Shown: positions 25,627 through 36,596 of the stretch, piece by piece
How the letters are laid out: each line of letters opens with the position of its first letter
Position numbering within the stretch: the first letter of the stretch is position 1
Assembly (NCBI GenBank): GCA_028095005.1
Contig: CM051459.1
Location: forward strand, 115,913,431 to 115,977,430
Direction of reading: 5' to 3'
DNA: 64,000 bases
From: Rhynchospora pubera
Lineage: Eukaryota; Streptophyta; Magnoliopsida; Poales; Cyperaceae
The notes under the pieces: model-generated
Database searches by the model: none
The model's input: the letters and a program-made list of their open reading frames with translations, nothing else
What the model was told of the DNA's origin: nothing
Position numbers and translations under genes: made by a program

Positions 25627-26088
25627 TTCAATTAATGATGCCTCCTTTTACGAACTTTGATTCGGTATGGATGCAAAATAATATTTTTCTAAATTTCTGT
25701 TTTTCCCCAAAAATGGAGGAGATCAAATTAAATGGTAAGAAGAATCACTTTTTTAATAAACCTGAAGATCAGAAAATTTCATATCCATAAAATTGTCGAT
25801 TTAACAACCATTAAATTTCATATTCTTAAAAAGTGGTACAATTAAAATAAAAATCGCTCCATTCAAAAAAGAAAAATAAAAGTTCTCAGCATTAAACATT
25901 TAGAATCTCCAAGAAAACCCAGTGACTCGTTGCTCTCAAATTTGACCAAAACTCAACAAAATATTACATCCCATACTAGAAATAGAAAATATATTCCATA
26001 GTAAAATTTCTAACTAAAATCCTGCTCAAATCCATCATCATTTGAATTTTACCTTTCATTGACCCTGGTAAGACGATATGTCGAGTTG

Positions 26089-26547
26089 TCAAATCACCGA
26101 CCGCCGGCAAACAGGGCACGTACTGTTACTGGCAAGCCATTTGCTAATGCATTTGTGATGGAATGCATGACGACGGCATGGAAGCAATTTAACTCTTCCA
26201 CTATAAAGGAAGCTTTGGAGACAGATGCTGCAATTTTTTGACCCATCAGGTACCTCGGTTGGCTTTATTGTCCGAAATGTATCCACTAGTTCCGGGTCGA
26301 GCCCATCGAATTGGTTTTCAGACGACGAAGGTGCTTCTTCCGGCACCCAATTCAGTCCCGGTGTGCTCCTTTCTGCCAGTGCATGATCTAATATTGAAAT
26401 TCTGTCAGGTGCCTTTAACAGGCTGAAAATTGATGTGAAGCAAAACTCTAAGAGATTGGCAAAGAATATAATCAAGACGCCAGCTGCACGAACCAAGTTG
26501 ACCAACACAAACTCTGTGATGTCTTCGTTGGTAGTTGTTGTAGACAT
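26089..26547 (-). CDS. ATL-like RING-H2 finger protein
   Basis: A probable membrane-anchored RING-H2 E3 ubiquitin ligase of the plant ATL type. In the 152-residue reading, a hydrophobic segment (about residues 12-44, ITEFVLVNLVRAAGVLIIFF and on) is followed by the ATL 'GLD' motif (82-84). The RING-H2 finger lies at the very C-terminus: Cys106, Cys109, Cys124, His127, His130, Cys133, Cys144, Cys147, with the conserved FHxKCIxxWL and CPVC. The spacing Cys124-x2-His127 has one residue more than the usual ATL C-x-H, but lies inside the general RING-H2 range. The frame is open further, to a Met at 26715 (208 residues), but a TATATATA box sits inside that extension, so I choose the ATG at 26547. 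The gene is intronless, as most ATLs are. Its substrate is unknown. Confidence 0.82.
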   Translation of the reverse strand: MSTTTTNEDITEFVLVNLVRAAGVLIIFFANLLEFCFTSIFSLLKAPDRISILDHALAERSTPGLNWVPEEAPSSSENQFDGLDPELVDTFRTIKPTEVPDGSKNCSICLQSFLYSGRVKLLPCRRHAFHHKCISKWLASNSTCPVCRRSVI

Positions 26548-26665
26548 TTTGAACTTAATTGTGGGTCTAGGAGAGAAATTTATTGATAACAGTGTTTTGC
26601 TGTTCAATTTGTGCACTATATCTTGTAATAATTGTGGCAAATGCGAGATTCCCAATTTCTTTTTG

Positions 26666-26674
26666 ATATATATA
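26666..26674 (-). promoter_or_regulatory. TATA box of the RING-H2 gene
   Basis: On the minus strand ACTATATATATC lies about 120 bp before the chosen ATG. Transcription starting some 30 bp downstream would leave a leader of about 90 bases and would exclude the upstream in-frame Met at 26715. Confidence 0.5.
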
Positions 26675-26759
26675 GTGAACCTACGAATAAGAGGCAAGAA
26701 AGGATTTCCTTCCATTAAAATAAATCTAAAATCAGAATTAGTGTTTTCAGAAGCTTAAA

Positions 26760-28412
26760 AAAATCTCCAGATGAGTAGCATATTTAGTATATCTTATCCA
26801 AGAGAAGTTAATACTTTGTCCCTCTAATTAAGAAAGATCAAGGCATATATATCTTTATTACAGAGCCATCAAAATCTTGTACATATATCATCTAAGCAAA
26901 TCCATTATTTATACGGCATCATTTCCTCATGACATGAATGAGGGGGAATTTAATTTCAGGTATGGAGAGGAAATATTACAAATGATTTATTCGTCGCTAA
27001 GAAATTCTATTAGTACAGGTTCTTAACGACATATCTCAAGGTTTTAATACATTTTTTTTTCAAAATTTTATATTTTCTAATTATACTAAGAGTTTTGCTG
27101 GGTTTGGGATATATTAATAACTGATAAATAAGACATCCACCATTGATAGATGACTAATTGATTCTTAAATTAGACTAAATTTAATACAAGTTATATCAAT
27201 TTTATACAATTTTATTTGTATATATAAGTTTGATAACCGTTTAATCTGTGTATGCCAGCACAATTTATTCCATTTTGTTATTGTATGTAGTTGGAATTAT
27301 TAGTCACACTGACCCACACTATAATAAAAAAGGCAATAAAAAATATATATGCGCATATAAATTCCATTTAAATTTTGAAAAAAAAAAATCTGCGGATCAT
27401 CAATTAGCTAGAAAGATTATCAAATGTAAAAAGGGAAATAATTAATTAATCAATTAGTTGCGCTATTTGGTAATCGATTCCTTCTCTCGTTTTAGCTACT
27501 CTTTCTGCTTCTGCTTCGTATACCAAAATAATTTTTTTTTTCCAATTCTCCCTCAATTCTCAAAAATAACCGCGCAAATAATGATACACCTTACACCTAA
27601 CGGCTTTCGTCATTAGATTAGGTCAGAAATTAAACGTCCTAAGCAGCGTGCAAGTCCTATTATGTTAAGAAAAAAATGTAAGTATTAATTGTCAGAAGTC
27701 GGGGCAACGTTAGGTAATATATTACTAATATAATCATATTTTTTTAAAAAAACAAATGTTGAGCATTATTACATGCTTTGATTGATACACGACGATAACA
27801 AATTAATTGGGTTGGCAACTTTTTATTTACAAGGCGGTCTGAGGAGCTGCTTTGGAAAAAATGTTCTTTTTAGAAATTCAAAGAATAATTTACCTTTGAA
27901 GTTTATTTATCTGCCAATGAGTTGGGCATATCAACATAAACCAATCATACGAATCTTATTGGCAATAAATTACAACGGAAAAAAATATATAGTTTTGCAT
28001 GAATCATCTATTGGTTAGGAAGTTAGGAGCAAAATTTATGCATAACGATTCACATTTCACAATATTATCACCATAGCAACAACAATGTCAACAAGTGATA
28101 AAGGTTATTTAAGTAGCGGAAATGAATATGCACCACGGATATGCAAATACGAATAGTTTACCTGAAAGCATATAATGGATACTTATATAATTAAGATATT
28201 GGAAAAAACCATGATACAATTTTTCTGTAATAATTCATTATAATATGCGTGTTATGGTAACTTGTGAAGCCTGTACTTCCGTACCACATGAGCCAAGAAC
28301 AAGTTGTAGAACAATATCAGGCTTCTTTTTTTCAGATTAGATTAATGGGTTCTTTTGATAATAACGACAGCGGTATTTCAAGTAAAGAACAGCTACATAA
28401 GTTACCAAACCG
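26760..28412. other. Intergenic DNA, no gene seen
   Basis: AT-rich sequence. The short open frames at 27248 and 27782 have no recognisable domain, and I do not call them genes. Confidence 0.5.
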
Positions 28413-28590
28413 AATTTAATTCACGTCTACAGATAAATAAGATTTTATGTAAGCAACAAGCCGCCAGTTTCCAAGTGCATCTCGCGGTTCAGCTCGCCAC
28501 TTAAATTTAATTCACGTCTACAGATAAATAAGATTTTATGTAAGCAACCAGAAGCCGCCAGTTTCCAAGTGCATCTCGCGGTGCATCTCA
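28413..28590. repeat. 91-bp tandem duplication
   Basis: AATTTAATTCACGTCTACAG begins at 28413 and again at 28504, and both copies continue through GCCGCCAGTTTCCAAGTGC. The copies are nearly identical (one has AACCAGAAGCC where the other has AACAAGCC), so the duplication is recent. Confidence 0.9.
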
Positions 28591-29032
28591 TGGTAACGGT
28601 GATTAATTGTTCCTCTATTAATTAATTGTCGGTAACTTCCGCTGCCTCCACACCTCAAAGGAATCAATGGTTTAGAATGATCATCATCGGCCATTTTTTA
28701 TCGAAGCCCTCTAACCTTTTTTTATTATTACAAAAGGATTGCCCTTTTTATTTATTTATTTTTTTTTACAAACTGACCGTTAGATAACATAACAGGAAAT
28801 AGACTTTACCGTTCTTTCTATGGCCTATACAATTAAGGCGTGTAAATTCTCTCTGTAAATTTCAACTGATCAATCAATAAAATTATAGATCAGAAAAGTT
28901 ATTCAATTTCGTTTCTCATCATCAATCAATGTATAATAGATAAATTAATATATATAGCCGGTGAGGTCAGAAATTGGACAAGAGAATGGAACTACCTTTT
29001 AGCACCAATATTTTCAAACATGTTGTTTATTG

Positions 29033-29175
29033 ATCTCCGTTCGGATACCGTGTGGGAAGAAGGGAAGGAGGAAAAAAATTTATTATAAACAATCCAAACT
29101 CTTCACAAAGTTACACACTTTCCAATACTTCTTTTCACTTCTTCCCTTCTTCCCACACCTCATCCAAACGGAGTC
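29033..29175. mobile_element. Tourist-like (PIF/Harbinger-type) MITE, copy 1
   Basis: The ends CTCCGTTCGGAT and ATCCAAACGGAG are inverted repeats. The interior holds AGTTACACACTTTCCAATAC and CTTCCCTTCTTCCCACAC, shared with the elements at 31953 and 33924. The left end has one extra base, and no clear target duplication can be read. Confidence 0.7.
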
Positions 29176-29883
29176 AGAAAAGCAAGGGCCAATACCTTAC
29201 CTTTTTTCAATCAAGCAAATTAACTACATTATCTTAGTAAGCAGATACTTTATTGGATGATAACTAAATGGTAACTATTAATCAATGAACTCTTTTGAAT
29301 TTTGAAATACTAATCAACTAACTTGATGAAGTTGCTTCATTTCAAAATAATCCTAATTAATCTCGGCAGGAACTGTACGTAGCTTGTGGCATGGAACGCA
29401 TTACGCATGGTGGACATCGGTCCAAAAGAAATTGTAGATTTGAATATGCAGAATTATTTCTATATTCAGAAGTAATTGCAAATAATATTCTTAATTTCCA
29501 AAAATATTATGAAATTATGTCCCAATCGAAAACTTCGACCAACTCAAGTTTACATATTCCAAATCAGCTCCATGACTTCATTTCAGTATCAACACTAGAC
29601 AATTCTACAGTATATAATACATTATAGGGAAATTCTACCATGAGTACAATTTATGAATCAAGTTTTAATTTCAACAACTCATTTTTAAGAAAGATTAATT
29701 TATTAGCACTCATAAACGGTTAAAATCAAAGTCCGATTTAGAAATTAATTCTCCTGCCAGAATTTTCTTACATTAATTATATTATCTAATAGCTTCAATT
29801 TATGATATACATTTAGGAACTTCGATTCGGTACAGATGTAAAATAATACTTTTTAAAAATATGTTCTTTAGAAAAGATACAGA

Positions 29884-29995
29884 ACATTCGCGTGTCTACT
29901 TTTATTAATTATGTCTACTTTTATTTTTAAAATATGTACTTTTAAAAATATTTTCTTTTAAAAACATTCGCGTGTCTACTTTTATTAATTATGTT
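29884..29995. repeat. 80-bp spaced direct repeat
   Basis: ACATTCGCGTGTCTACTTTT and the following TATTAATTATGT occur at 29884 and 29964. The sequence between them is A/T-rich with TTTAAAA motifs. Confidence 0.8.
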
Positions 29996-30350
29996 TATTT
30001 AAACCGGTGAATTACTTTCAGCACCGATCAAGATAACATTAACCTTAAATATTGAAAATGAACAACATTTGTGTCAAATAATATTTTTATTTTTACATAT
30101 CGCATATTAAAGTCCGTCCAAATTGACGTGTTTAGATGTTGGGTTGAATAGGCCATTTTTAAATTTGAATGTTGGATTTATCTCTCCTGTGTCTCAATTA
30201 GCAATTCACCTCCTTATTTGTCCATATACATGAAATAGGAATAAGTCCCCCAATTAGCAATTCAATCCTTATTGAATTTGCTTGTTCCTTGTTTGGGTGT
30301 TGCATTGCACCAATAAGCATTTCAATTTTGCAACCCCAATAAGAATTGAG

Positions 30351-30732
30351 ATAGGCTAAAATCAGCCACGACTGACGGATGGACCCATCAGCTGCGATTA
30401 TATCTCAACTTTTGAGGTTCTAATAAAAATCTGAACAGTTCAATGTGTTCTCCGTATTTAAATCTCATTGGAAATCAAATTTTATATTTTTCTGATTTTA
30501 TTTACTATCTTTTTGAAATTTTTAAAAAACATATTAATTGAAGGGTCCAGAATTATTAAGAATTTTGTAAAATAGCAAATAAATACTAAAAAATTTCAGA
30601 AAAATATAAAATTTTGTCTCCAATGAGATTCAATATGGAGAACACATTAAACGATTTGGATCGACTGTTAGAATTTCGAAAATTGAAATTTGATTGTAGC
30701 TGATGGTCTCATTCATACTGATTTTAGCCTAT
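30351..30732. mobile_element. Long-TIR foldback element (382 bp)
   Basis: ATAGGCTAAAATCAG at the left end pairs with CTGATTTTAGCCTAT at the right, and the two arms (about 180 bp each) are inverted copies throughout: GTGTTCTCCGTATTTAAATC with its complement, GAAGGGTCCAGAATTATT with its complement. There is no coding content. The core matches elements at 38091, 51249, 56996 and 61087. Members of that group with readable flanks show 9-10-bp duplications, as in Mutator-like elements. No duplication is clear here. Confidence 0.75.
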
Positions 30733-30814
30733 AAAAAAAATTTGGACAAGTTTCCAAATTTAGCAATTCGTTTAAAATTACCAAGAAGCAAGAATTTTCA
30801 AATCCTGTACATAC

Positions 30815-31184
30815 CAAGAACGAGAAGTGCATCCGGCAGCGTGCGGAGGATGGGATGAAATGACCCGCCGACGATTCCCGGGCCGAGAATCTCAAGTATC
30901 AACTCACTGCCAGAAGAGAGAAATGTTGCTGCCTTGAACATGAGAAACCCATAAACAAAAATCAGAAAAAGGTTGCCTAGTACTGTCTCAGTGCAAGGAA
31001 GGAAGCCATAGGTTCGTCCGCAAGCGGCGGTTGACTCTCCACCGTTGGATTTGAGAAGTCGGCCTAAGTGGAGAGAGTCTGGGTGTCGGATCATTGCGCT
31101 GGGAGTGAGGCGGGAGTACACGGGAATGGTGAGAAGGAAGAAGAAGACGAGAGAGAGGAGGTGGTGGTGTTTTCTCTTTGCCAT
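30815..31184 (-). pseudogene. NCL-type Na+/Ca2+ exchanger, first exon fragment
   Basis: This 123-codon exon reads as the N-terminus of an NCL-type (EF-hand sodium/calcium exchanger-like) membrane protein. It has a signal-peptide-like start (LLSLVFFFLLTIPVYS), then CGRTYGFLPCTETVLGNLFL, VYGFLMFKAATFLSSGSEL and EILGPGIVGGSFHPILRTLP, strongly like the first transmembrane part of plant NCL proteins. It ends at a consensus donor (CTTG/GTATGT, phase 1). The second exon, which should resume near the VSGLSG motif, is not found in the 4 kb downstream before the RING-H2 gene. A foldback element sits immediately beyond. GGSFHPILRTLPDALL departs from the usual GGLFLPxLGALPDAML. I regard it as a detached fragment, though very distant exons cannot be excluded. 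Confidence 0.75.
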
Positions 31185-31380
31185 TAATTAGCTGTTTTTT
31201 TTTTTTCCTTTTGAAAGAAAAGCCACTTGGGCAAAGCTTAAAACAAAACAAGTTCTGATTACAACAACATATAAACTAATAAAGGAGGGAGAGGCGGGAT
31301 TCCCTGCGTGCTTCTCAAGCGGATCAAAAAGCCGTTACAATAAAAAAAAAAAAGGAAAAACGGGACAGATTGCTCGTCCT

Positions 31381-31575
31381 CACACACCTGCACCAAATGG
31401 AATTTTTGCAGCTGCCGACAGCCCTTCAAAGCTTCTAAAGTCTCTCTCCATCTTTGCTAAGCAATTCAAGTACTGTGGCCGCCAGGAGCATTCCCATGAG
31501 TTCCTCGGACATGTGATCGATACCTGTCACACTTCCCATATAAGGCTGTTGAAGGCACGGTCAAGTGGCGGGTAG
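31381..31575 (+). pseudogene. Ubiquitin-specific protease (UBP) fragment
   Basis: The plus strand reads APNGIFAAADSPSKLLKSLS, then IFAKQFKYCGRQEHSHEFLG and HVIDTCHT, then stops at TAG 31573. The GRQExxHEFLxxVID block is characteristic of plant ubiquitin carboxyl-terminal hydrolases, from the region between the catalytic Cys and His boxes. Neither catalytic box is present. There is no start codon or splice structure, and the fragment is isolated. It lies about 200 bp from the NCL fragment on the opposite strand, so two unrelated gene pieces sit side by side. Confidence 0.6.
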
Positions 31576-31952
31576 TCGGGTACAACCGCAATGATGGGCC
31601 CCCAATAACAGCGGGACTGTGATGAGGGAGATATTTAGAGGGGCACTGCAGAGTAGGTGAAGTGCATGTCCTGCAAGCGGGAGTAGAACAAGACTGACGA
31701 GATCATGGATTTGAGTCTTGATTTGTGCCAGAGTAATTCTTTGAAGTTTGAAGGATGCAATGGCGCGGTTTTTTTCAACCGGAGATCTTGGAGCGAAGTA
31801 ACAAGTACAGTTCCTTTTGCCACTGATCAAGTACTTTAGGATTGAAACCAGTGGTGGAGTAGAATTTTTTTTAATGGTGGTCCTTGCAGTATAATTAAAA
31901 ATTAAATAATGAACATGATATCAATGTCCCATAAACACATTATTTTCTCAAA

Positions 31953-32109
31953 GGGTGCGTTTGGATAGGTGTGGGAAGAAGGGAAGAAGGGAAGAAGTGT
32001 GAAGAAGTATTGGGAAGTGTGTAACTTTGTGAAGAGTTTGGATTGTTTATAATTTTTTTTCTTCCCATCTTCCTTCTTCCTCTTCTTCTTCTCTCATCCA
32101 AACGCACCC
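31953..32109. mobile_element. Tourist-like MITE, copy 2 (157 bp)
   Basis: Terminal inverted repeats GGGTGCGTTTGGAT and ATCCAAACGCACCC, flanked by AAA on both sides. It shares GTGTGGGAAGAAGGGAAG and AAGTGTGTAACTTTGTGAAG (complement in the other copies) with 29033 and 33924. Confidence 0.8.
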
Positions 32110-32332
32110 AAAGATAAAACTTACACCTGATCACGCCCCTTCTATTGTTGGCAATCGATCCCTTTTCTCCATTTTCTCCTCCTCTCTCTCCTTCCCATAT
32201 CAAAAGTTCTTATTTCTAATTTCTCTAACCAAAAAAAGTAACCATAGCAGTGTTGGTAAAAAAAAAATGTTCTTTCAAAATTCAAAGCGGTTAGAAAGGG
32301 AATCTGTTCTTATTGTATCTATTTCTGTGCGG

Positions 32333-33238
32333 GGTGATAAGAATCATCCCTGTATTTCATCATCCCATCATCCCAGCGATACTTCATTAATAATAGAAGC
32401 GTTTTCTAAAAATAGAAAAAATTCTCATCCCCATCCTGTGATATCACATCCCTCTTTTCTTTTTATTCTCTCTGTCCCTCTGTACGTGTTTTCTAACAAT
32501 AAAAAAAAATTTCATCCCCATCCAGCGATATCCCTCCCCTCTTTCCTTTTTATTCCCTCTGTCTCTCTGTTTTCCTACCTCCCTCTTACATTAACTACAA
32601 CAACAACAATTACTAATGCTAACTACAACAGTTAGTATCCGAACTACAACATTTACTCATATTAATTTAACAGTTAATATCTGAGCTACAACAATTACCA
32701 ATACTAACTACAACAGTTAGTATTCGGACTACAACAATTACTCATATTAACTTCAACATTTAGTATTCGAACTATATCAATTAATCATATTAACTTCAAT
32801 AGTTAGTATCCGAACTGCAACTGTTGAAGTTAATATATATAACTGTTACAGTTATATATGCCAACTTCAACAATTTAAATATGCCAACTTCAACTATTTA
32901 AATATGCCAACTTCAACTACTACCTTCAACATTTAAATATGCCAATTTCAACAATTACGACATTAGTTTCAATATTTATAAATATTAATTTCAACGGTTA
33001 CGAAGTGTGTGAGAGGGGGAGGGGGAGGGGCGTCGGGGAGAAAGAGGGGGGAGCGTACACAGGAGAGGTGGGAGGAGGTGAGAGCATACGCGGGAGGGAT
33101 AGGGGGAGCAGTTGCTCTGGCACTCATCCTCTGGACTTCTGAAAATAAAATAGACATTTCAAACGCGATTTCTAAAAATGAAAAAGATAAATGCATCCGT
33201 AAAGAATGATGGGATGATAGAAACACTAGATGATCCTG
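32333..33238. mobile_element. Inverted-repeat element with degenerate tandem core
   Basis: The left end GATAAGAATCATCCC followed by CATCATCCCATCAT is matched in inverse at the right (ATGATGGGATGATAGAAACA, then TGATCC). Inside are a pyrimidine-rich strip, a degenerate tandem repeat (32581-32990, units like TTAACTACAACAGTTAGTAT) and a GGGAGG-rich strip. The family is unassigned. A lone end of the same type occurs at 44056. Exact boundaries are uncertain. Confidence 0.5.
32581..32990. repeat. Degenerate tandem repeat, TAACTACAACA-type
   Basis: About 20-40-bp diverged units built on ACTACAACAGTTAGTATCCG and ATATGCCAACTTCAAC. Similar low-complexity islands lie at 51790 and 63690. Confidence 0.7.
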
Positions 33239-33367
33239 AACAATTCCGATTTCCGTGTTCTCTCTTCTAGTGACGCAGAGCCCAAATAGAAAGGGAATCT
33301 GATATTAGGTTGAATTGGATTTTCAGTCTGGGCCCAACCGAACCAGTACAACAACAGGATAAAGAAG

Positions 33368-33828
33368 GGCCAGGGCTGCATAACGTGACAACGGTAAACA
33401 ACTGTTTCGTTTATGGGCACGAAATAAAATTTTATTTGCGTTATTTTAAAAGACAACCAAAGCTATCAAAACGATCAATTTACTAACAATTAATTTTTAT
33501 ACATATTTTTTTTTTGAAATGATCAAAGTGTGTAATTGTGTTCGATTTGGTGCTTTGACAATTAATTTTTATACATATTTTTTTATTTTGCATGCATAAC
33601 TGACCGATTTGATATTGCAATATTCCCAATCCATCAAAATTTATTTATAAATACTCTAAAAATATATTAAAATACATAAAAAATAACATAAAATGATTAA
33701 ACTAAAATAAACGAAACGAAAGATGCTGGTTTTGTTTAACAAATGAAACAAAAGTAGTTTCGTTATTAATCGTTTCTAAGGGATGAAATAAAAACGATCA
33801 ATAGTTAAACGGAGTTGCGTTTGCACCC
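33368..33828. mobile_element. hAT-like MITE (461 bp)
   Basis: An 8-bp duplication TAAAGAAG (33360-33367 and 33829-33836) bounds it. The left end contains CAGGGCTGCATAACG, the same end as the element at 38951. The right end is GTTGCGTTTGCACCC. AACGAAACGA and GTTTCGTT motifs are frequent in the interior. The left terminus may start at CAGGG three bases inside. Confidence 0.75.
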
Positions 33829-33923
33829 TAAAGAAGATTAATGGCTAATATTTATATTTGTCTAAAAAAAATAGATGCCAAAAGGGAAAAAATATTAAAC
33901 AATTTTTCCCTGTTTTTTTTATA

Positions 33924-34112
33924 GGCTCCGTTTGGATGGCTTCTTTCCGGAATAAGGAATAAGGAATAACTACTTTTTACCAATAAATTTATTTCTAACC
34001 ATCCAAACTCTTCACAAAAGTTACACACTTCCCAATAAATTTACCCCTTCCCAATAAATTTCTTCCATTCTTCCTTCTTCCTACCTTATTCTCAACGCAT
34101 CCAAACGGAGCC
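33924..34112. mobile_element. Tourist-like MITE, copy 3 (189 bp)
   Basis: Terminal inverted repeats GGCTCCGTTTGGAT and ATCCAAACGGAGCC, flanked by ATA on both sides (3-bp target duplication). The interior has AAACTCTTCACAAAAGTTAC and ACACTTCCCAATAAATTT, as in the other copies. Confidence 0.85.
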
Positions 34113-35454
34113 ATAAAGAAAATGATTCAATTCATGTGTGGTACCTATTCGGAATATTTGTGGAAGTTGGGGCTAGCTTCGCTTAATTGGAAAAACGAAA
34201 TTTAGCTTCTGCAATAAAATGCACAAATTGAATTAATTTAGCATGGAATTTTCCGAGCTGTCATTAAATTTATGGATCCTGCTAACTATTGTTCAATTTT
34301 GTTATGCGCACAAATAATAACATATTTCCACATTATGAATATAGTTTGCACGTTCCGTGAATTTATACACCAAGCGAGATCTGGAGTAAATCTTGTTGGG
34401 AGAAAAGAAACATTCCCCTAAGGCCTAAATTTATAACCAAATTTCACTGTTACCACTGAACTCGGATACGCTACGCTCCTTTATAAACACAAATATTATT
34501 TTTATATAAGAATTGGATTTGCTCTGTTAATTTAAAATTCAAGTTACATATAAATACTAATCGTAAATTGTGAAGTTTGTTCTGCTATGATAACTCGAAC
34601 GAACTGTCTTAATTAATATTTTCATTCTTGAGAATAATATATTTTAATAACATAACTAAATTAAATCATACAAATCGTTATCCTATCTTCAAATCCATTT
34701 AATTAGGCTACTAGTTAAATGTTATACTGTAATAAGTCGAATTAATTAATTATTTGCTAATAAAATATTTTGAGAATAATATGTTTTACATGTATAATAA
34801 TGCATTCAAATGAAGCTGTGTTATTTGGCTTAGGGATTTAGCTTTATTCCATCAACCAAAGTTGTCCTTAATTACTTCAAAAAACTAAGAGCATCTATTT
34901 TTAAATTTCTTATAACAAGATTAATTAAAAGTTGGTTTTAAAATACCAACCTTCAAAAAAAAAAAAAATGCGTTCAAATGGGAGGAGGGGAAAACCAAAT
35001 CAAATCATACATTTTGTTATCCTATCAACGTCTGCATGAAATAATAAGCTTTTTCCTTCGTCGTCATACACAATTTTCTCTACTACGCGAACAGATAGAC
35101 AACCAACCAATTTAAACTGGATGCTATATAGTCTCTACATTCGTTTCGGATCCTCTGTAACGAGTCAAAAGTTTCAGTACTGTGTAGCGAATCATGAACA
35201 TCCAAGGACTCCAACTCCTAATGAAATTTTTTTCTATATTATGGGTACCGCCTCTCAATATCATATCACATGGTGTAGTGCATCCATAGATAATCATACC
35301 ACCTCTGAAAGGCATCTCTCTCCAACTTCCTTCAGCCAGCTCACTATTTCCCCACTACAGTCTACAGTTCTCTCACTTCACTACAAAAGCCATTCCATCA
35401 CTAACATCCTTCTCATTCTTTCCTTCTCTCACAACAGAAATAGCTAAATACACA
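34113..35454. other. Intergenic DNA and presumed FLA promoter/leader
   Basis: No coding region is supported. The last 150 bp are CT-rich (TTCCTTCAGCC, TCATTCTTTCCTTCTCTC), typical of a plant 5' leader. GCTATATAGTC at 35122-35132 is a possible TATA box, but it is 320 bp from the ATG, so this is weak. Confidence 0.4.
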
Positions 35455-36596
35455 ATGGCCTCCATCCAAATCCATCCATGCTTGCTATTTCTAGCACTTG
35501 TTCTATGCCCAGTTCTGCTAGCTCATGCAAAGACTGCACTGGCTCCAGAAGCACCAGCACCCGCAGAGGCAACTGCCGATGCACCGAGCCCTGTGTCAGA
35601 GTCACAAAGCTTAGAGCACATCCTTGAAAAGGGGATGCAATACAAGACATTTTTGCGCATGTTGAAGGACACACAAGTCGGTGCTCAGGTGGTGAACCAA
35701 ATGCAGGACTCGATCACAGGACTGACGGTGATGGCACCAACCGACAATGCTTTTAACAGTCTCAAACCGGGCACACTCAACAAACTAACCCAGCAGCAAC
35801 AGTCTGAGCTTATCATGTACCACATTTTGCCTAAGTACTACAGTTTTGTCACGTTCCAGACCACAAGCAACCCGGTTCCGACCCAGGCGACCAGTGAGGA
35901 AGGAACGTGCACTGTGAACATAACCAGCAGCAGTAACCAGGTTATTTACTAATCAAGTACAAGTTGTTACAATGATTCAGTTGAAGTCTGCTTTTTCACT
36001 AATCAATTACAAGCCTTTTTTAATTAACTGCTAAGTAGGCCATAATTATGTATTTATGTACTTCAGGTACCACAATTATAGTCACATGAACAAAAGAAAT
36101 GTGACGGCTATTATCAGCAAACCACTAATTAATAGACATAATCAGCATTATCCATTTTGTCATTATTTTTATACTGTATGGTGTTTTGACTTTTGACTTT
36201 ATTTCTTCACTATTTGGTCGAACTTTTCAAAAACATAAGTATATAATAGATAATTGATGTACTGCAATGACTCAATTTCAGGCGAACATATCTACCGGTG
36301 TAATTGATACGACTATTAGCAATACACTTTACGCAGATTTTCCATTAGCTGTCTATTCAGTCGACAAGGTGTTGTTGTCTCCTGATCTCTTCGGGCCGAA
36401 ATCTGCAAAATCTCATTCTGCAACACCTACTGAAAGCAATGCCAAGAAAAACGGGACCTCTGCTCTGGCACCGTCTTCTGAGTCGGAGGATGATACCAAC
36501 GCCGACACAAAGAGCACATCTGGAGCAGGTCTTAAGGGTGTAAAGTGGGGCTCTTTAGGAGGGTTGTTGTTCATGTTCATCTTGAACCTTTTCTGA
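35455..36596 (+). CDS. Fasciclin-like arabinogalactan protein (two exons)
   Basis: The only FLA gene in the window that looks complete. Exons are 35455-35940 and 36282-36596 (266 residues). The phase-0 intron has CAG/GTTATT at its 5' end and TTTCAG/GCG at its 3' end. Order: signal peptide (1-25), an Ala-Pro-rich arabinogalactan glycomodule (26-47), one fasciclin domain (about 52-195) with the H1-type motif TVMAPTDNAF (91-100), the Tyr-His pair (122-123) and the H2-type motif LAVYSVDKVL (184-193). A Ser/Thr/Lys spacer and a hydrophobic C-terminus (251-266) suited to GPI anchoring follow. N-glycosylation sites lie at Asn155 and Asn164. One fasciclin domain and this length match the FLA11/12-like group, whose members act in cell-wall organisation and adhesion. 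Without splicing, the first exon would run to a stop 12 codons' worth of bases later (35952). Which family member it is cannot be told. Confidence 0.9.
35941..36281 (+). other. FLA intron
   Basis: 341 bp, GT-AG, phase 0, placed inside the fasciclin domain between SSSNQ and ANISTGV. Joining there restores the conserved family sequence around NxSTGV. The isolated exon at 823 starts at the same codon, so the intron predates the duplication. Confidence 0.85.

Larger units (their letters stand above)
24300..26088. other. Intergenic AT-rich DNA
   Basis: No gene is seen. It contains a 56-bp tandem duplication (24671-24786) and an AAT microsatellite (25577-25626), listed separately. Confidence 0.6.

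Noticed and set aside
26548..26715. 56-residue N-terminal extension of the RING-H2 protein
   Set aside because: A TATA box lies inside it, and the ATG at 26547 leads directly into the hydrophobic segment, so it is more likely promoter and leader.
26059..26758. Plus-strand frames opposite the RING-H2 gene
   Set aside because: Shadows of the minus-strand gene, which has all eight RING ligands. The plus-strand peptides have no recognisable motif.
31561..31830. Minus-strand frames of 62-89 codons next to the UBP fragment
   Set aside because: No known motif. Partly antisense to the UBP fragment.
35121..35447. Plus-strand frame of 108 codons just before the FLA gene
   Set aside because: No domain. 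It lies in CT-rich leader-like DNA and ends eight bases before the FLA ATG.
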